The notes beneath the pieces are model-generated. The model was not told the DNA's origin, did not search any database, and saw only the letters and a list, made by a program, of their open reading frames with translations. 64,000 nucleotides of DNA. Source: Cryptomeria japonica (lineage: Eukaryota > Streptophyta > Pinopsida > Cupressales > Cupressaceae). Shown here piece by piece: positions 22,721 to 35,844 of the stretch. The stretch spans positions 532,248,291 through 532,312,290 of the forward strand of contig NC_081409.1 in the NCBI RefSeq assembly GCF_030272615.1, written 5' to 3'. The first letter of the stretch is position 1. Each line of letters opens with the position of its first letter. The translations under genes were made by a program, and so were the position numbers.

Positions 22721-25355
22721 ATGATGCAACAAAATTTGACTTATCAACCAATGATTGGTCCAATGAATAACACAATGCAATCCAATTTTAATCTAAGACA
22801 ATCACAATTCTATCCAACCCAACAACAAGGCAATATCATACAACCAAACTTTGATTCAAATGTTGGTCCACCTGTAAACATGATACCGGAGTATGGAATC
22901 GCTCAATTAGGACCACCACCACACTTTGAATCAAATTCCATGCCAATCCAACCAAGATGTGGCAATGTTTCACCAATGCCACCAATGAACATGTCATTGA
23001 TTTTTTATTCAAATAAGTCAAGTCAAGGTCACTTACAACAAAGACCTTTGTCAAATAGCTAACGTATCTTTCATCCTAATTATGATTATATTTGAGTTCA
23101 ATCATTACCAAATTTCAAAGAAGATACAGATTCAAATGATGAATTATGCATAGAATCTGAAGTTAATGAGGCAATGAACAATCCTGAGTTTGTGGAATTT
23201 TTGGACCAAGTAATCTTAAGAAATCCTCAAAAATACCTCCCATGCATTATAAGAGACTTGGCCTCAAGTCCTAAGTATCGATCTCTCATAACTGATGTAG
23301 ACCTACAATGGGGCTTGGCATATGAGCAAGCATGCTGTGTCCCACAACAAGTTCAAACAAGTCAAGTCCAAAATCATGTTTTTGAACAAGAGACAAAAAT
23401 TCCACTTGTCCAATATTAGCAACAAATTCAACCCATGTCTAGCAATGGCTCATCTATCCATCAAGAATTTGATGCTCAAGTGGCCTCCACTTCACCTCCC
23501 ATTCCATCATATTTTGAAGTTTCACAAGATCAATTTCCACCATCTCCTTCAAATGATACACCTAATAATATATCCTCCCAAGGGCTCTCTGCAACAAAAT
23601 TACACGCTAATCTATGTCTTTATACAAATCCCTTGTACTATTTGGAAATGCAAGATTAATTGACACCAAATGCTTCTCTTTTAGAGAATCTGATACAAAG
23701 TCCATCTCCCTCATGTCAAAGCATTTATTCCTTGCCAAAATCCCCTGTGTATGTCCAAAGTCTAACCCTATGTCAAGAAGATGATTCAAAGCACAAAGAA
23801 ATAATTCTTGAAATAGATCAAGATCAAGACCCTAAAACTTTTCCATTGCATACTATATTGACCAAGATCTCATTTCCTTTGATAATCCCCCTATTCCTAT
23901 CCATTATATCCAAGAACATGATACATTTTCACATCCCATTGATAATCTACTTCCTGATCAAGATCAAGATATCCCTTCCGTCATTCCTAATGATCCCAGT
24001 GAAAGTCAAGAGTAGAGCACATTTAAAGAAGAATCCAATGATCTTCCTCCTTGTCAAGATCGAACTATCCTTTCAAATTCATGTCCAACACAAGATTATT
24101 TTGTCCCTCCATCTTCATGTCCTAATCCTCCATATACACCCCAAGATCTCATTTCTTTTGATGATCCCATTATTCCTCCCACTTCATCTCATGAAGAGAA
24201 TGCCTTTGATCTTGATTCCCCACACAATCCTAGTCCCCCTATCATTGATCCTAATCCCTCTCATGATCCTGATCCCCCTCATGATTCTAACATGTTTTTA
24301 CAAGATGTTCATGAAAACCTTACATGCACAATGGGTTCCTCCCCTTTAGTCCAATCTGATCCACTTCACGATCTCATCATTCCAATCATATAATACCCCC
24401 CTGATAATGGACTTGTGTCTTCCTCAAAAAGCACAGAGTATCTTACGAGTCAAAATATGTATAAGGGAAAATGGGTAGACCTTCTCGAGCAAGAACCCCT
24501 CAATATCAAAGAACTTATTAATGGTCATGGCCTCAATGATATTCCTCAAGACATTGGTATCCCTACCAAACCTACATCCAAACATGCACCTAGCCCCTCA
24601 TCCCTTCCATCCATCTTAGGTCCTTATATCCCTTTGTTCCCTATTCAAGGTCAACAAAGGAACACATCCTTGAGCACCTTCCATCCATCCAAACAACCTC
24701 CATTTCATTCCTATCCATCTATATGTTCCTTTCCTTCTCCAAGGAATTTGGATGCCAAGCATAAAATCTACAAGTCTATCAATCCACATTTATTCAAGGA
24801 TCAACATGTCTAGTTTAATCGACATATCAAACCAAAGAAAAATATGATCCAAAAAGAAAAAGAAATGTCTAAAGGACAAAAAGAACCACTGAGAAAAAGA
24901 AAGAAAAGTCAAAAGTTATATGGGTTCCTAAATCCCTTGTGCAAGCAATGCATGCCAAGGAACCACAAAATAATGAAAAATCAAAAACCATGTGGGTTCC
25001 CAAGAAACTCCTTGAAGCACAAAAGTCTAAAGAAGAATCAAACTTGGCATCCAAGATTGCTATTCCTCCATCCAAACATTCCAAGTCTATTCCTCCATCA
25101 CCCCCTTCATCTATTTTGGGTCCTTATGTCCCAAAATCCCTATCCTTTCCTCCATCAAAATCTCAATATCCAAAACCCACTTTTCCTCCATCAATCTACC
25201 ACCCCTCAAGGTGTGTGCCAATGTTGATCTTTCCAACACTTCCGTCCACCCAAGACCAATTCTTCCAATATGCCATCCATTATCCAATGCATATTTTCCA
25301 TCCTTCCTTCCATCCTTCCATCCTATCCAATCCTTTGCATAAATCCTTGCCTTAG
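22721..25355 (+). pseudogene. Element C gag-like proline-rich remnant
   Basis: Open pieces in shifting frames. The N-terminal part is Asn/Gln/Met/Pro-rich (22721-23062). A piece at 23174-23419 reads PEFVEFLDQVILRNPQKYLP and LASSPKYRSLITDVDLQWGL. It continues as proline-rich low complexity to 25355. The tail (KLLEAQKSKEESNLASKIAI, SIPPSPPSSILGPYVPKS) is clearly homologous to element A at about 5015-5170. No zinc finger, protease or polymerase was recognised. It is considered the decayed coding part of a non-autonomous relative of A. Confidence 0.55.
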
Positions 25356-25845
25356 TCCCATCTTATTTCCATGTGATTATCCTACCAACATCTTTCAGCA
25401 TGTCATGGTCTATTTTCAAAGATACCATCTAGACAAAAAGATTCTTGAGTCCCTTCTTCCATCCTCTATGATGTATCCATTTTCTTCTAAAAAGTGAAAA
25501 TGTCAAAAATACAAAAAAAGTCAAAAAAATAAAATAAAAAAAATGACTAAAAACAAAAAAAAGTGAAAATAAAAGTAAACAAAAATAGATCATCCACTAG
25601 TGAAAACCTAGTAAATAGGCGCCTTGGGCAAGTACCATGATGAAAATCTGACAAACAGGAGTCATGCGTAATTCTCCATGAACATCTTGCATACCATACT
25701 TGGGGGCAGGTTTAATCCTATCATATCCTATTGGCCTTCATTATCCTTTAACCATTCATTATCCTTTTGACCTTCATTATCCTTTCACCCTTCATTATCC
25801 TATCATGTCCTATCATCCTTCCATTATCCTATTGTCCATCATGTC
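25356..25845 (+). other. Element C interior, low complexity, no gene
   Basis: A-rich then CCTTCATTATCC-type pyrimidine-rich repeats. Ends at the D insertion target CATAT (25846-25850). Confidence 0.5.
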
Positions 25846-25850
25846 CATAT

Positions 25851-26757
25851 TGTTGGAATCTAAGAACACTAAGAGGGGGGTGAATCAGTGTTCTACTGGA
25901 ATAATCAATTTTAACCTTATTAAAACATGCATTCACCAACCGGTATACTGGTACATATAAGATAAAAACAAGTAAAGCAACCAATAAGCCAATCACATAA
26001 ATGAATACCATAACACAGAGAATTATACGTAGAAAACCTCAAAGAGGAAAAACCACGGTGGGATTTGTGACCCACAATATCAATCCACTAGCCATATGAA
26101 GATATATTACAAAATATAGGGGCCTGCACTTGCAGGAAGGCTTATAGCCTAGAGCACACTGCTCAATTACAAAAGGAGCCTCACTGACTACATACAAATC
26201 TAGACTACAATCTGAAGAAATGATTGAATTGCAAAGATAACATCTTCTATGCCTGAATACAGTTTTGGTTAAGCTCTGTCTGTTTCGATTTGAAACCCTA
26301 AACCTTTACTAGAATACCCTCTTAAATAAATATGCTCACATACATGACCTCTCTCATATATCCCACATATCCTTCATTATCTCCTCACTCATGCATATTA
26401 CAAAATGATCTAATCAACTAACCTATATACCCCTTACAAACTATCATGCCTTATGTCGTCTTACAAAGATAATTATAGTATGAATATACATGTCGGCTCA
26501 ATAACATAAATACATGAATATAAAAAATAACCACCGATGCTAGATCTCCCAAATGATGTCAGCCTCCAATACTGATAATCTGATTGTAAACCATATTAGC
26601 CTGCAATATCGGTAACCAAATAATTCCTTCTAACCTACCGGTGCCAGTGAAGTGAAGAGTCTGCCGGTACACTACCAAACCAAAATATGAAGCGGAAACA
26701 TGTTTCCATTAATAAAAATATATTGAAACCAACCAAATTGAGTGTCAATTGCCAACA
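25851..26757 (-). repeat. Element D 3' LTR
   Basis: Runs TGTTGGAATC to GCCAACA on the + strand. Includes a 6-G run at 25875-25880. Confidence 0.93.
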
Positions 26758-27003
26758 ATCTCCCCCTTTGGCATTGATGGCAACACTCATGTGATTAATG
26801 ATCATGGTTTCCATCTGTTGGTTTCATCCCGAGCTTGCTCCCCCTGAGCTGAATATCCATATGAACAAAATACTCCATATCTCTTGATCTCCTGAATATT
26901 TTTCACCTAAACCTCCCACTTTGATATCAATGCCAAAAATACCAAAAAAATAAAAAAATGGGATGAAAAATGAAAGACTGTACAATGAATGTCCCAAAAT
27001 ACC

Positions 27004-30000
27004 TTATCGGAGCTGAATATACTTGAAAATTTCCAAATAAGCCTTCTCCAAAAGATCTAGATAAGTATCCCAACCAGATTTGAAAGTGTTGGAAATAGAT
27101 ACATGTCCATTTAGCATATGGGCATATAACTCTTTCTCATTAAGCTCTTCCGGTGTGGGATTACCAACCATATCTATACACTCCTTCTTATGTACACTAA
27201 AAGAATCCAACCGGGGACTCACCAATCCTCTAAGACTTCTGGATCTCCTGATGATTTTATCTTTTTCCCTCTCAAGAGCTAAAACTTGGGCTTCCAATAC
27301 CAAAATATGACCATCTATAGATGTAGACAATGAATGTGAACCATCAAAAGAATTGACTATACCTACAATCTCCTCCTGAATATCCTTAATCCATTTATCT
27401 GTCTCAACAGTAAGAAAACTTATGTTACGACATACTCTATAAATATTAGTACACTGCCTCAATGCATTATCAATCAATTTCAACTTATCATTAATCTCTC
27501 TCCTCTCTGACTCAATCATCTGATCAAAAGTAACTATCTTTGCTTGTGTAAACCTCTCTAATGCCTGCCAGTTTGATATCTACTGTAAAGACTAGAAGTT
27601 CTTTGAAATGTGCTTTGTGATTATCTTAATATTGCCAGATGCGCTCGCTTCATTATCAAATTTGCACTCTAGGACAAGTCTATGCAAAATAGTGATAGAC
27701 TGATCAATAACTCCTTTATCCATAGATCCTTCCTTCATCATTTTCTATATAGCCATCATCATGAGTTCAGTAGAATTCATCTCTATTATGCTTTTCTTTT
27801 CAACCTACGAGGTGTCAATTGACAATAATGATGGGCTCACTACTAGTTCCCTTCCGGATTTCCCTTTCTTCTCCTCTGATGGTTTAAATTTTATAGCTTC
27901 CTCACTTGCACTGGTGGCTTCGCCACTTGGTGCAGTCTAAGTAACTGTCAGTTCCTCCATAGGAACTATAACCTCATCCTGTACATTCTGATCCAAAGGA
28001 CTATTGTCCTCAACATTAGTAACTTGTACACTTGCAACCTTTACACTCTCTGATTCTGCTGGTATCTCAACATTTTCCTGTACATTAGTTTCTACCAGAG
28101 GCTCAATATTCACTATCTTAATGTTTTTCAAAATTAAGGGTGAAGTACCCACAATACCTTTACCTTTCCCTTCAACTGGGATGTCTGCAGTATCTATCTT
28201 AGGTTCGAGTGAAGTATAAAAACCACAGTTTGCTACAAAGAATTTAATCCATGCCTTGTGTGTCTCCTTGACTATCTCATTGACCCTATCTAACATAAGA
28301 CTAATTATTCTATGCTTGATGTGAAAGATCTTTCTATCTGCAACCTTAAGTGTCCCATCCATGTCCTCTGGAGTAATAGAAACCCAAACAGATAACAACT
28401 CTTGAAACTTTATATGCCTGTCCTCTTCCATTGTTGATAATCTTCTAGAATCTAAAATGTCATATAACTGTGCCGGTATTTGATTTTCAATTTCTAACAA
28501 TGCTTTCTTATATATATATCCAAATACAACAAAACTGATTCCTCAATTTCTCCTTGTTCATCATCATCCAAATGCTCATAACAAAATTTCACATTCTTCA
28601 ACATACCATCTTTAGTAATTTCATCAATTAAGTCTACACAAGTCTTGGGTGGAATAATAGTTACATTACCAGATACAAGTGTTAGATCAGTGTCATTCTT
28701 CTTCTTTCTTCTTCTAGTACTCGATGGAGCAGAAGGTGTTTCTTTAGGAGCTCATTTCTGTGCTGGTACCCTGATAGTAACTTCCTAACCAGTAGCTTAT
28801 TTTCTTACACCTTAGTATCTTCAATTTTCTTCCTCAATATCCTTTTGAATGCCAAGGGTGTGTCATCATCAGATCCAGATTCAGCTGCAATATGCTCAAT
28901 AAATATTTTTGGTTCTTTTATCTTCCTTCCTTTCTCTGAAACAACATCAATTAATGCTTTGATGTGAAACCTATTCCACAAAATTTCTTTCCTTGCCCTG
29001 CTGCTTCTCCCTCTTCTTTTGATTAAACTCAATTTCAACCTTTTGCTTCTTATTCTTAGCAGTACCAAAGGTTTTTATAGTTTCATCAATAGGTGCATCA
29101 ATTCACAATTTTGCATAAGCATCTAGAATCTGTGAATCAACTTCATAACCCATTTCCTCAACCCAAACCTTCTAGGGCCTTACAACTTCCATCAAAGTCT
29201 CATCTTTCTTAACCATGAAGCATATATTGGTTGAGTAATTCTCAACATTGTGCTTTGGAATCCTCTCCCTAGTATTCTTAGGCTTTTGAAATGTCTTAAA
29301 GTAACCCCACACTTTGTCATCACACTGACTACCCAATGTAGTAATAGATTGTTTTAGTTTCCTCCCTACCGAGATATCGAATTCCCATTGTCTCTTCCCA
29401 AAACTGGGAGTCTCATTCATTAAAAACAACATTAAACAAACAATTAGGTTACCATACCAGAATGTTCCCTTCTTCTCTCTTTTGATCTTTCCTAGGTTAA
29501 TCAACAATTCATCCAACATCCAACCACAAAGATCTAACTTCTCATTTTCTCTCATCATTTTATGACCTGCATAAATGAAGGAGCTAGAAAAAAAATTCAG
29601 ATGATTAGAATGAGTTACCTTGTAACTAATGACCATGCTTCCGAATATAGTACTAAGCCTCATTGATCGCTTGTCCAATGTTGTGCTGGTGATCTTGTTG
29701 ACCTGATCATTAGAAACTTTCTCCAGACGTTGTCCAACTTGCGGTAAACCAATGATTGCCCTGATGGACTCCTTCAAAATCTTATATGGTCTGTCCAACC
29801 AGATAAATTCTCCATGCACTCTTCTCAAAACATATCTAACAATCTCATCTTCAAATTCCAGAATATCCAGAATGCTGGTAAACCCTAGATCCTTAATATG
29901 TTTGTACTCAAGCTTAATCTTTCCAAAATATCCCATTAACTCACTCATGCACATGCTCTTAATATCATTGGTTCCCAAATCCTCAATATGACAATGAATG

Positions 30001-30179
30001 TAAGCTCTGGCATCTTCAACATATATGACTCCTTTTGGGACATGGGAAAAAGTGCCAACCGAACCGTCCAAAGAAGCAATATGCAGATATTGCTTGAAAA
30101 TCAGCTTAGGATGGTCCTTGACCTCAACAACAGTTGGATTTGAAATAAACATAGGTACAGATGATGATCTCACTTCCAT
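27004..30179 (-). pseudogene. Element D ORF2: unknown protein, decayed
   Basis: The open N-terminal piece 30179-29172 (335 aa) aligns along its length with B ORF2. Shared features are KGVIYVEDARAYIHCHIEDL, RRVHGEFIWLD, SNDQVNKITSTTLDKRSMRL, EKKGTFWYGNLIVCLMLF and SVGRKL. Later pieces are 29068-28805, 28500-27937 (basic, then Val/Glu/Thr-rich) and 27519-27004 (coiled coil with LRGLVSPRLDS, matching LRSKLSPRLDY in B). Stops and frameshifts separate them. Conservation of the N-terminal module between copies with diverged LTRs suggests selection in the source elements. Biochemical role unknown. Confidence 0.7.
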
Positions 30180-30528
30180 GATGAAAGATAAATACCTGAA
30201 AGATAGTTGCCAGTGAAAAAACCTAAAGAACTCTTTCGATCACTGGTGAAATCGCTCAAGATGACATTGATCACATTGAATCGCCTTAGACTTCCTCTGA
30301 ATCACTCTGAATGCAAAGTGATCAGAAATGAAGTGAATTCATCCTTTGAACCTCCAAGAAACCTTAATTCGTTATTGATATGAATTACTTTCGGTGAAAG
30401 ATACCAGATCTCGATCAAACATCTCCATGCCGGACAAGCATCTCCAATGTCTGGAACATCTTTCAGAACCTCTTCTCGGGGCATAAGCAGTATTGTCATG
30501 AATTTTTCCTACCCCTAAGGCATCTGCC

Positions 30529-32443
30529 TTAGTTATTGGGTGAGCTTCCTGCTGGTGTAGGAGCAACCTCCTCTGCTGGTTGAGTAACTGGTGTATTTCT
30601 ATCTGCTGATTGTTCTTCTGACTTCCTAACCCATCTCTAGGTATGACCTTGCCAAATTTCATTAACCTTCTCTTTGTCTTTAACATTTGATCCATCATTA
30701 CCAACCGGTGGATTTCTGCTTCTACAAGATTTGGCAATGTGTCCAACCTCATTACATGTATAGCATGTTGGAAAATGCACACTCCAATGAGATATTGTAG
30801 GTAATTGAAGGTTTTGTCATTCATGGCAACCTTGCAATCATATAATACCGATAAGACAATTTACCGGCACCAGCAATGACAAACTCTACACTGGCACATA
30901 GGACATCGACAGTAAAAGGAAGTATAGCGGCACCCAGGCCGACAGGAATTTTGTTTATAATATATATTGTAATTAATTGTAAAATCATTCTAAGCCAACT
31001 TGGCAAGTTGTAAAATGACTCATATATGTATGAGATCATTATAAAACATTCTATAAGGAAGTAGATAGGCGAAATAAGGCAGACCTAATATGCGAATTAT
31101 AGGTTAAGGGTTTATGTATGAAGCAGAGCTAAAACTAGTACTGGATCTGGCATAGTAGATGCTATTTTGAAGTAGTACAAGACATTGGATTTGCATAATC
31201 CATTTTGTAAGTTAGTGAGACTTACCATTTTGTAATTGAGTAGTGAGCTCTAGGAACTTGGCCTTCCTGCATGTGTAGGCCCCTATTGTAGCAGTAATAT
31301 TCTCTTATTGGCCAGTAAGCAAATATTGTGGGTCACAAATCCCACCGAGATTTTTTCCACACCGAGTTTCCTCGTTAAACTACTATGTTATGGTGTGCTT
31401 TTCATGTGGTTGTTGTTATCTCTATTTACTGCATTACTTTTTGTTTACTAGTATACAGTATTGATATGCTTTACATGTTTTAAGTTAAGAAAATTATATA
31501 ACTGGTAAGATACTGATTCACCCCCCCTCTCAGTATCTTTGGGAATCCTAACATAGCATGTAACATTATTCTTTTAAATTGCTTTGCTAAAACTGGTATA
31601 ATTGCTTGACCTACACTGATTAGCCATATGTCCAAATTTTTTACATGCATAACATTTAACATTCATTCTGCAATCTTCTGTCTTATGACCATACTTATTG
31701 CATTTAGAACATTGTCCGGGAGCAGAATCAGGGTTCTGATTTGCTCTATTTCTACATTGCCTAGCCATGTGACCAAATTTATTATAAACAAAGTATCTAC
31801 CATTAAATTTGTAAGCATTAAGCTACCTTACAGGTGCCTTATAGTTTTGATCTTCATTTGCAGAACCAAAACTCTGTCCTTGTTCAAATCCAAGTCCACT
31901 GAAATCTCCATTCTGCCTTTGTCTCTTTAATAACTCATCAAGCTGTGCTGAAGTAATCTTGAATTTTTCTTTATACTCACTTGCAATAGTCAGATCATCT
32001 CTCAGAATTATCATTTGTCTCTCAAGTTCTTGTTTATTACTCTGGGATTATACCAAATTAGTTCTTAACATATCATTTTCATGAACCAACCTACCACATT
32101 CTTCAAATTTGTTTTTCAGAGATACAAAAAGATTTTCTTGCTTTTTCTTCCGATCTTCAATCATTTTAGACATCCTCATAGTTGTAGCTTGCATTTTATT
32201 CCTCATAACCATGTTCTCCTGACTCAACTTCAATCATCTCTCATTAAGTGCATCTTTCTTATCATTATCCTTAGTTTGGAAAAGTTCCTTCGTCCTAGCC
32301 TAAATAAATGACAACCTCTCCTGTAGGACAAGAATAAATTCCTTATTAGAATTCAATTCATCTTGTAACTTCAAGTTCTTCATCCTTTTAACATTATAAT
32401 CTTCAAGTGCCACCTCAAGTTTCTCCTCGAAACTCATATCCAT
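30529..32443 (-). pseudogene. Element D ORF1: coiled coil plus zinc knuckles, interrupted by solo LTR
   Basis: Pieces on the minus strand match B ORF1: FEEKLEVALEDYNVKRMKNL (start ATG 32443), the coiled-coil blocks 32233-31823, then knuckles CSKCNKYGHKTEDC and CYACKKFGHMANQC (31768-31574). The last knuckle, CYTCNEVGHIAKSC, lies beyond the solo LTR near 30765-30720. A PVTQPAEEVAP-type tail ends at 30529. Stops and frameshifts are present besides the LTR insertion. Confidence 0.7.
30766..31553 (+). mobile_element. Solo LTR S of the B subfamily
   Basis: A single 788-bp copy, TGTTGGAAAATGCACACTCC to GGGAATCCTAACA, matches the B LTR in plus orientation. The perfect target duplication TAGCA (30761-30765 and 31554-31558) shows a normal insertion followed by LTR-LTR recombination. 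It splits a zinc-knuckle codon region of D ORF1. Confidence 0.93.
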
Positions 32444-32497
32444 GGATTTGGGATTCAAGATCTTCCTCAAGCTATTAAACTTCCTTTGAGGCACAAG

Positions 32498-32509
32498 GCT
32501 CTGATACCA
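32498..32509 (-). other. Element D primer-binding site
   Basis: GCTCTGATACCA is the exact reverse complement of TGGTATCAGAGC (initiator tRNA-Met PBS), two bases from the 5' LTR. Confidence 0.93.
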
Positions 32510-32511
32510 AA

Positions 32512-33445
32512 TTTTGGAATCGAAGAACACTGAGAGGGGGGGGGGGGGGGTAAATCAGTGTTCTACCAGAATAATTAATTTTAACCTTATTAAAAGATGC
32601 ATTCACCAACCGATATACCGGTACATATAAGACTGAAAGAAGTAAAGCAACCAATAAGCCAATCACACAAATGAATACCATAACATAGAGAATTATACAT
32701 GGAAAACCTTAATGAGGAAAAACCACGGTGGGATTTGTGACCCACAATATCAATCCACTAGCCATATGAAGAGATATTAAAAAATATAGGGGCCTGCACT
32801 TGTAGGAAGGCTTACAGCCTAGAGCACACTGCTCAATCACAAAAGGAGCATCACTAACTACATATAAATCCAGACTACAATCTAGAGAAATGATTGAACT
32901 GCAAAGATATCATGTTCTATGCTGAATACAATTCCAGTTAAGCTCTATCTGTACTGGTCTGAAACCCTAAACCCTTACAAGAATACCCTCTTACATAAAT
33001 ATCCTTACATACATGACCTCTCTCATATATCTCCCATATCCTTCATTATTTCCTCACTCATGCATATTACAAAATGATCTAATCAACTCACCTATATACC
33101 CCTTACAAACTATCATGACTTATGCTAGCTTACAAAGATAATTACAATATGAATATACATGTCAACTTAAAAATATAAATATATGACTATCAAAAACAAT
33201 TGCCGATGCCGGATCTACCAGATGATGTCGGCCTCCAATCCCGATAACCTAATTGTAAACCATGTCGGCCTGCAATGTCGATAACCAAAGAATTTCTTCT
33301 AACTTGCCAGTGCCAGTGTCAGTGTCGGTGAAGTGAAGAGTCTACTAGTACACTACCAAACCAAAATACGAAGCCGGAACACGTTGCCATGTTTCCATTA
33401 ATGACAACATATTGAAACCAACCAATTGAGTGTCACTTCCCAACA
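32512..33445 (-). repeat. Element D 5' LTR
   Basis: Runs TTTTGGAATC (TG decayed) to CCAACA. Contains a 15-G run at 32536-32550. Confidence 0.9.
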
Positions 33446-34014
33446 CATATTCCCCTTTTCCACCTTTGATCTTGACAAGGCTGAGTATCTTTATGAATGC
33501 CATGCATCCTATTCATAGCTTTCAATCTATCAAAACTTTTAGTCTTTATCCATTTGCTCATTACAACCTTTCATCGTTATCACTTAACCTAGCACATCCT
33601 TATATTATTCATATCCCTTATCCATCTTTGATCTTTCTTGTCCTAACCATATTCTATCACCGTCCATACACTCCTTTTTGTCCCTTGATCTTGATTCGAC
33701 ATAAGGATGTAAAATGCAAAACATGGTTTCAAAAGTCTCTTGACATGTCCCTCATGCCATGTATTTGCTTTACATTGTCATATCCAGTCCTTTATTCTAT
33801 CACATGATAGGCCTTGGGAATTGAATCTGCCCTGTCTCCATAATAAATGGCCTCTATCTTCCCTCTATCCACGAACATTTCAACAAGCTTATTTATCTAT
33901 TTGTCATATTCCTTGCCTTGCTAGACACTCGGGGCAAATCATTTGTTATGATTATTTGACAGAGTTATCATTGTGAGCAACTTAGAATCTATGACATGTA
34001 CATAACCTTTAAAG

Positions 34015-34300
34015 TCCTGAAAAAATCCCTAAAAATCAAATAAAGTCCTGAAAAAATCCCTAAAAATAAAATAAAGTTATGAAAAAATCCATAAAAAATT
34101 AAAAAAAATCTTGAAAAAATCCCTAAAAGTCAAATAATGTCCTTAAAAAATTCAAAAAATGTCCTAAAATAATTCAAAAAAATTGAAAAATGTCTTGAAA
34201 AAATCCATAAAAAATTGAAAAATGTCTTGAAAAAAATCCAAAAAATTGTAAAATGTCTTGAAAAAAGCACAAAAAATTTAAAAGTTCAAAAACCCTAAAA
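34015..34300 (+). repeat. 31-bp A-rich minisatellite in element C
   Basis: Units like TCCTGAAAAAATCCCTAAAA start at 34015, 34046, 34077, 34109 and 34140, then degrade. The same unit occurs at 12904 in A. Confidence 0.8.
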
Positions 34301-34353
34301 ATTTAAAAACATAAAGATCCAAAAAAATTGCTTTTGTTTCATTCCATTAATAA

Positions 34354-34599
34354 AGGGTAGGTGAGTTGGCTTGGGCAAAGGGTTTGCTCCCCATCGGTCT
34401 CAGATTTGACTCCCTCTCGGATTTAAGAGGGAGGACTGGTTGCGGGCTCTGGATTCTCTCCCTAGGGGACTAGTCTTGCCTCATGTTCACCCCTTTCTGG
34501 CCCCAACTTGGCAATAAAAGTAAGCCCAAGGTAAGGTAGGTTGGGTCACTGGATTGGGTTGCGAGGATACCCCTGGCGTACTGAAAAAAAAACAAAAAA
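34354..34599 (+). mobile_element. SINE-like insertion
   Basis: A GC-richer unit stands out from the A-rich surroundings. It has an A-box-like GTGAGTTGGCTTGGGC (34361) and a B-box-like GGTCTCAGATTTGACTCC (34396), spaced as in tRNA-derived SINEs. It ends in CTGAAAAAAAAACAAAAAAC. The homologous region of element A lacks it. A clear target duplication was not found. Confidence 0.5.
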
Positions 34600-35844
34600 C
34601 TTTACCTTTTGTAAATAAACAAATATTTTAGCAGATGACAAATAGAAACATATTAAACATTGCACTTAATGAAATCATGTATCAACAGATGAACTGTTTA
34701 GAAAGCGAAGCATTCAATCTGATTGAAGTTGTCCTATCAATCAAACATCATCAACATTATCGGTCCTTTTGTCAACATTATCATGGGTCTTGTATGGGGT
34801 ATTGCATTCCTTGAAACTAGACAACATGATCATCCTATCAATACACTATCACTTTGGCAATGAAGATTAGGATGTTTGTTTGACTTGTTTGAATTTGTGA
34901 GTCTTATCTTTCGTTGATTTATATTTGGCTTTGACCATGTTCCTATGTTACTCAATGATATCATTAAGTGATTTAGAGTGACCAGAATGGCTCATGGTCC
35001 TTTTTTGTTTTTGTCTTCTATTTGTGGACCATTTCATAACATTCTGGGGCAAGCATGTCTTGGGTGTCTGAGATAAGTACATTCGCTTTGTGAACACCAC
35101 ACATACCTTGACCCTTGACACACTTCATGTCTTACGATGTTTTAACTCATTGCTTGTCTGCGATGTGTCTGTTTTACGCAAATGGATTGCATTATCGCCA
35201 TGGCCTTCATTGCCATGGTGCATTGCATCCGTTTTGCCATATTAAATAAAGGTTCTCACCTACTTTTTGTGCATTTGTGCAAGCAAGTTTTTCTTCATCA
35301 CTAATTATTCTCTGTCTAATTTCCTCTTACTAAAATTTCTTTTGTCAATCCTCTTGGTCTAATTATGGCGTTATTTTTGATAAATTGGCCTTTTTTCTAA
35401 ATTTTTTGCCCAATTTCTCAAGGGGGAACCCTTGTAGCCCACCATTGTTGGGGCAATGTTTTATGCGATTTTTCTTTACTATTCTATGAAACAACACTCA
35501 AAATTGCATTGTCTCAAAGAGGGGAAAATTGTAGGCATCTAAAAATGGTCAATGCTTGCGGTGTTATACTTTTACATGTTCCTGTTACCTTCTTTTAGGT
35601 TTTCACATTTTACTAACACTTCCTCTATGTTGCACATTTTGTCTTTATAATTTGTCGACATCGTGTCATTCTTCTGCTTTCTCTTCCTATTCAATCCTAT
35701 TCAGTTGTTTCAATTTAAGTCTTATCGATATCATTCTGAATTGTCATTTCATGATCATGATTGACTTTTAATGTTATTCAATCATCATTTATCATTATCA
35801 TTTTTTGTCAATTTTCATCAATCCTTGTCAATTTTGATCAATTT

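Larger units (their letters stand above)
25851..33445 (-). mobile_element. Element D: B-family non-autonomous LTR element
   Basis: LTRs of 907 bp (25851-26757) and 934 bp (32512-33445) flank coding pieces homologous to ORF1 and ORF2 of B, on the minus strand. The target duplication CATAT is perfect (25846-25850 and 33446-33450). The PBS (32498-32509) and the TCTCCCCCTTTGGCATTGATG tract at 26758 fix the orientation. Its LTR differs from B's in U3 and in its outer ends but shares the central sequence. A solo LTR (30766-31553) is nested in ORF1. No pol domain was found. Confidence 0.93.
33446..35529 (+). other. Element C interior resumed, no gene
   Basis: Homologous to A from about 12420 to 14050 (shared TTCCACCTTTGATCTTGACA and TGTCTGAGATAAGT-type text). 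It holds a 31-bp minisatellite and a SINE-like unit. It ends in the polypurine tract AAAGAGGGGAAAA (35516-35528). Confidence 0.55.

Noticed and set aside
32536-32550. G-quadruplex regulatory element
   Set aside because: A simple homopolymer run of variable length. Slippage or assembly error explains it as well.
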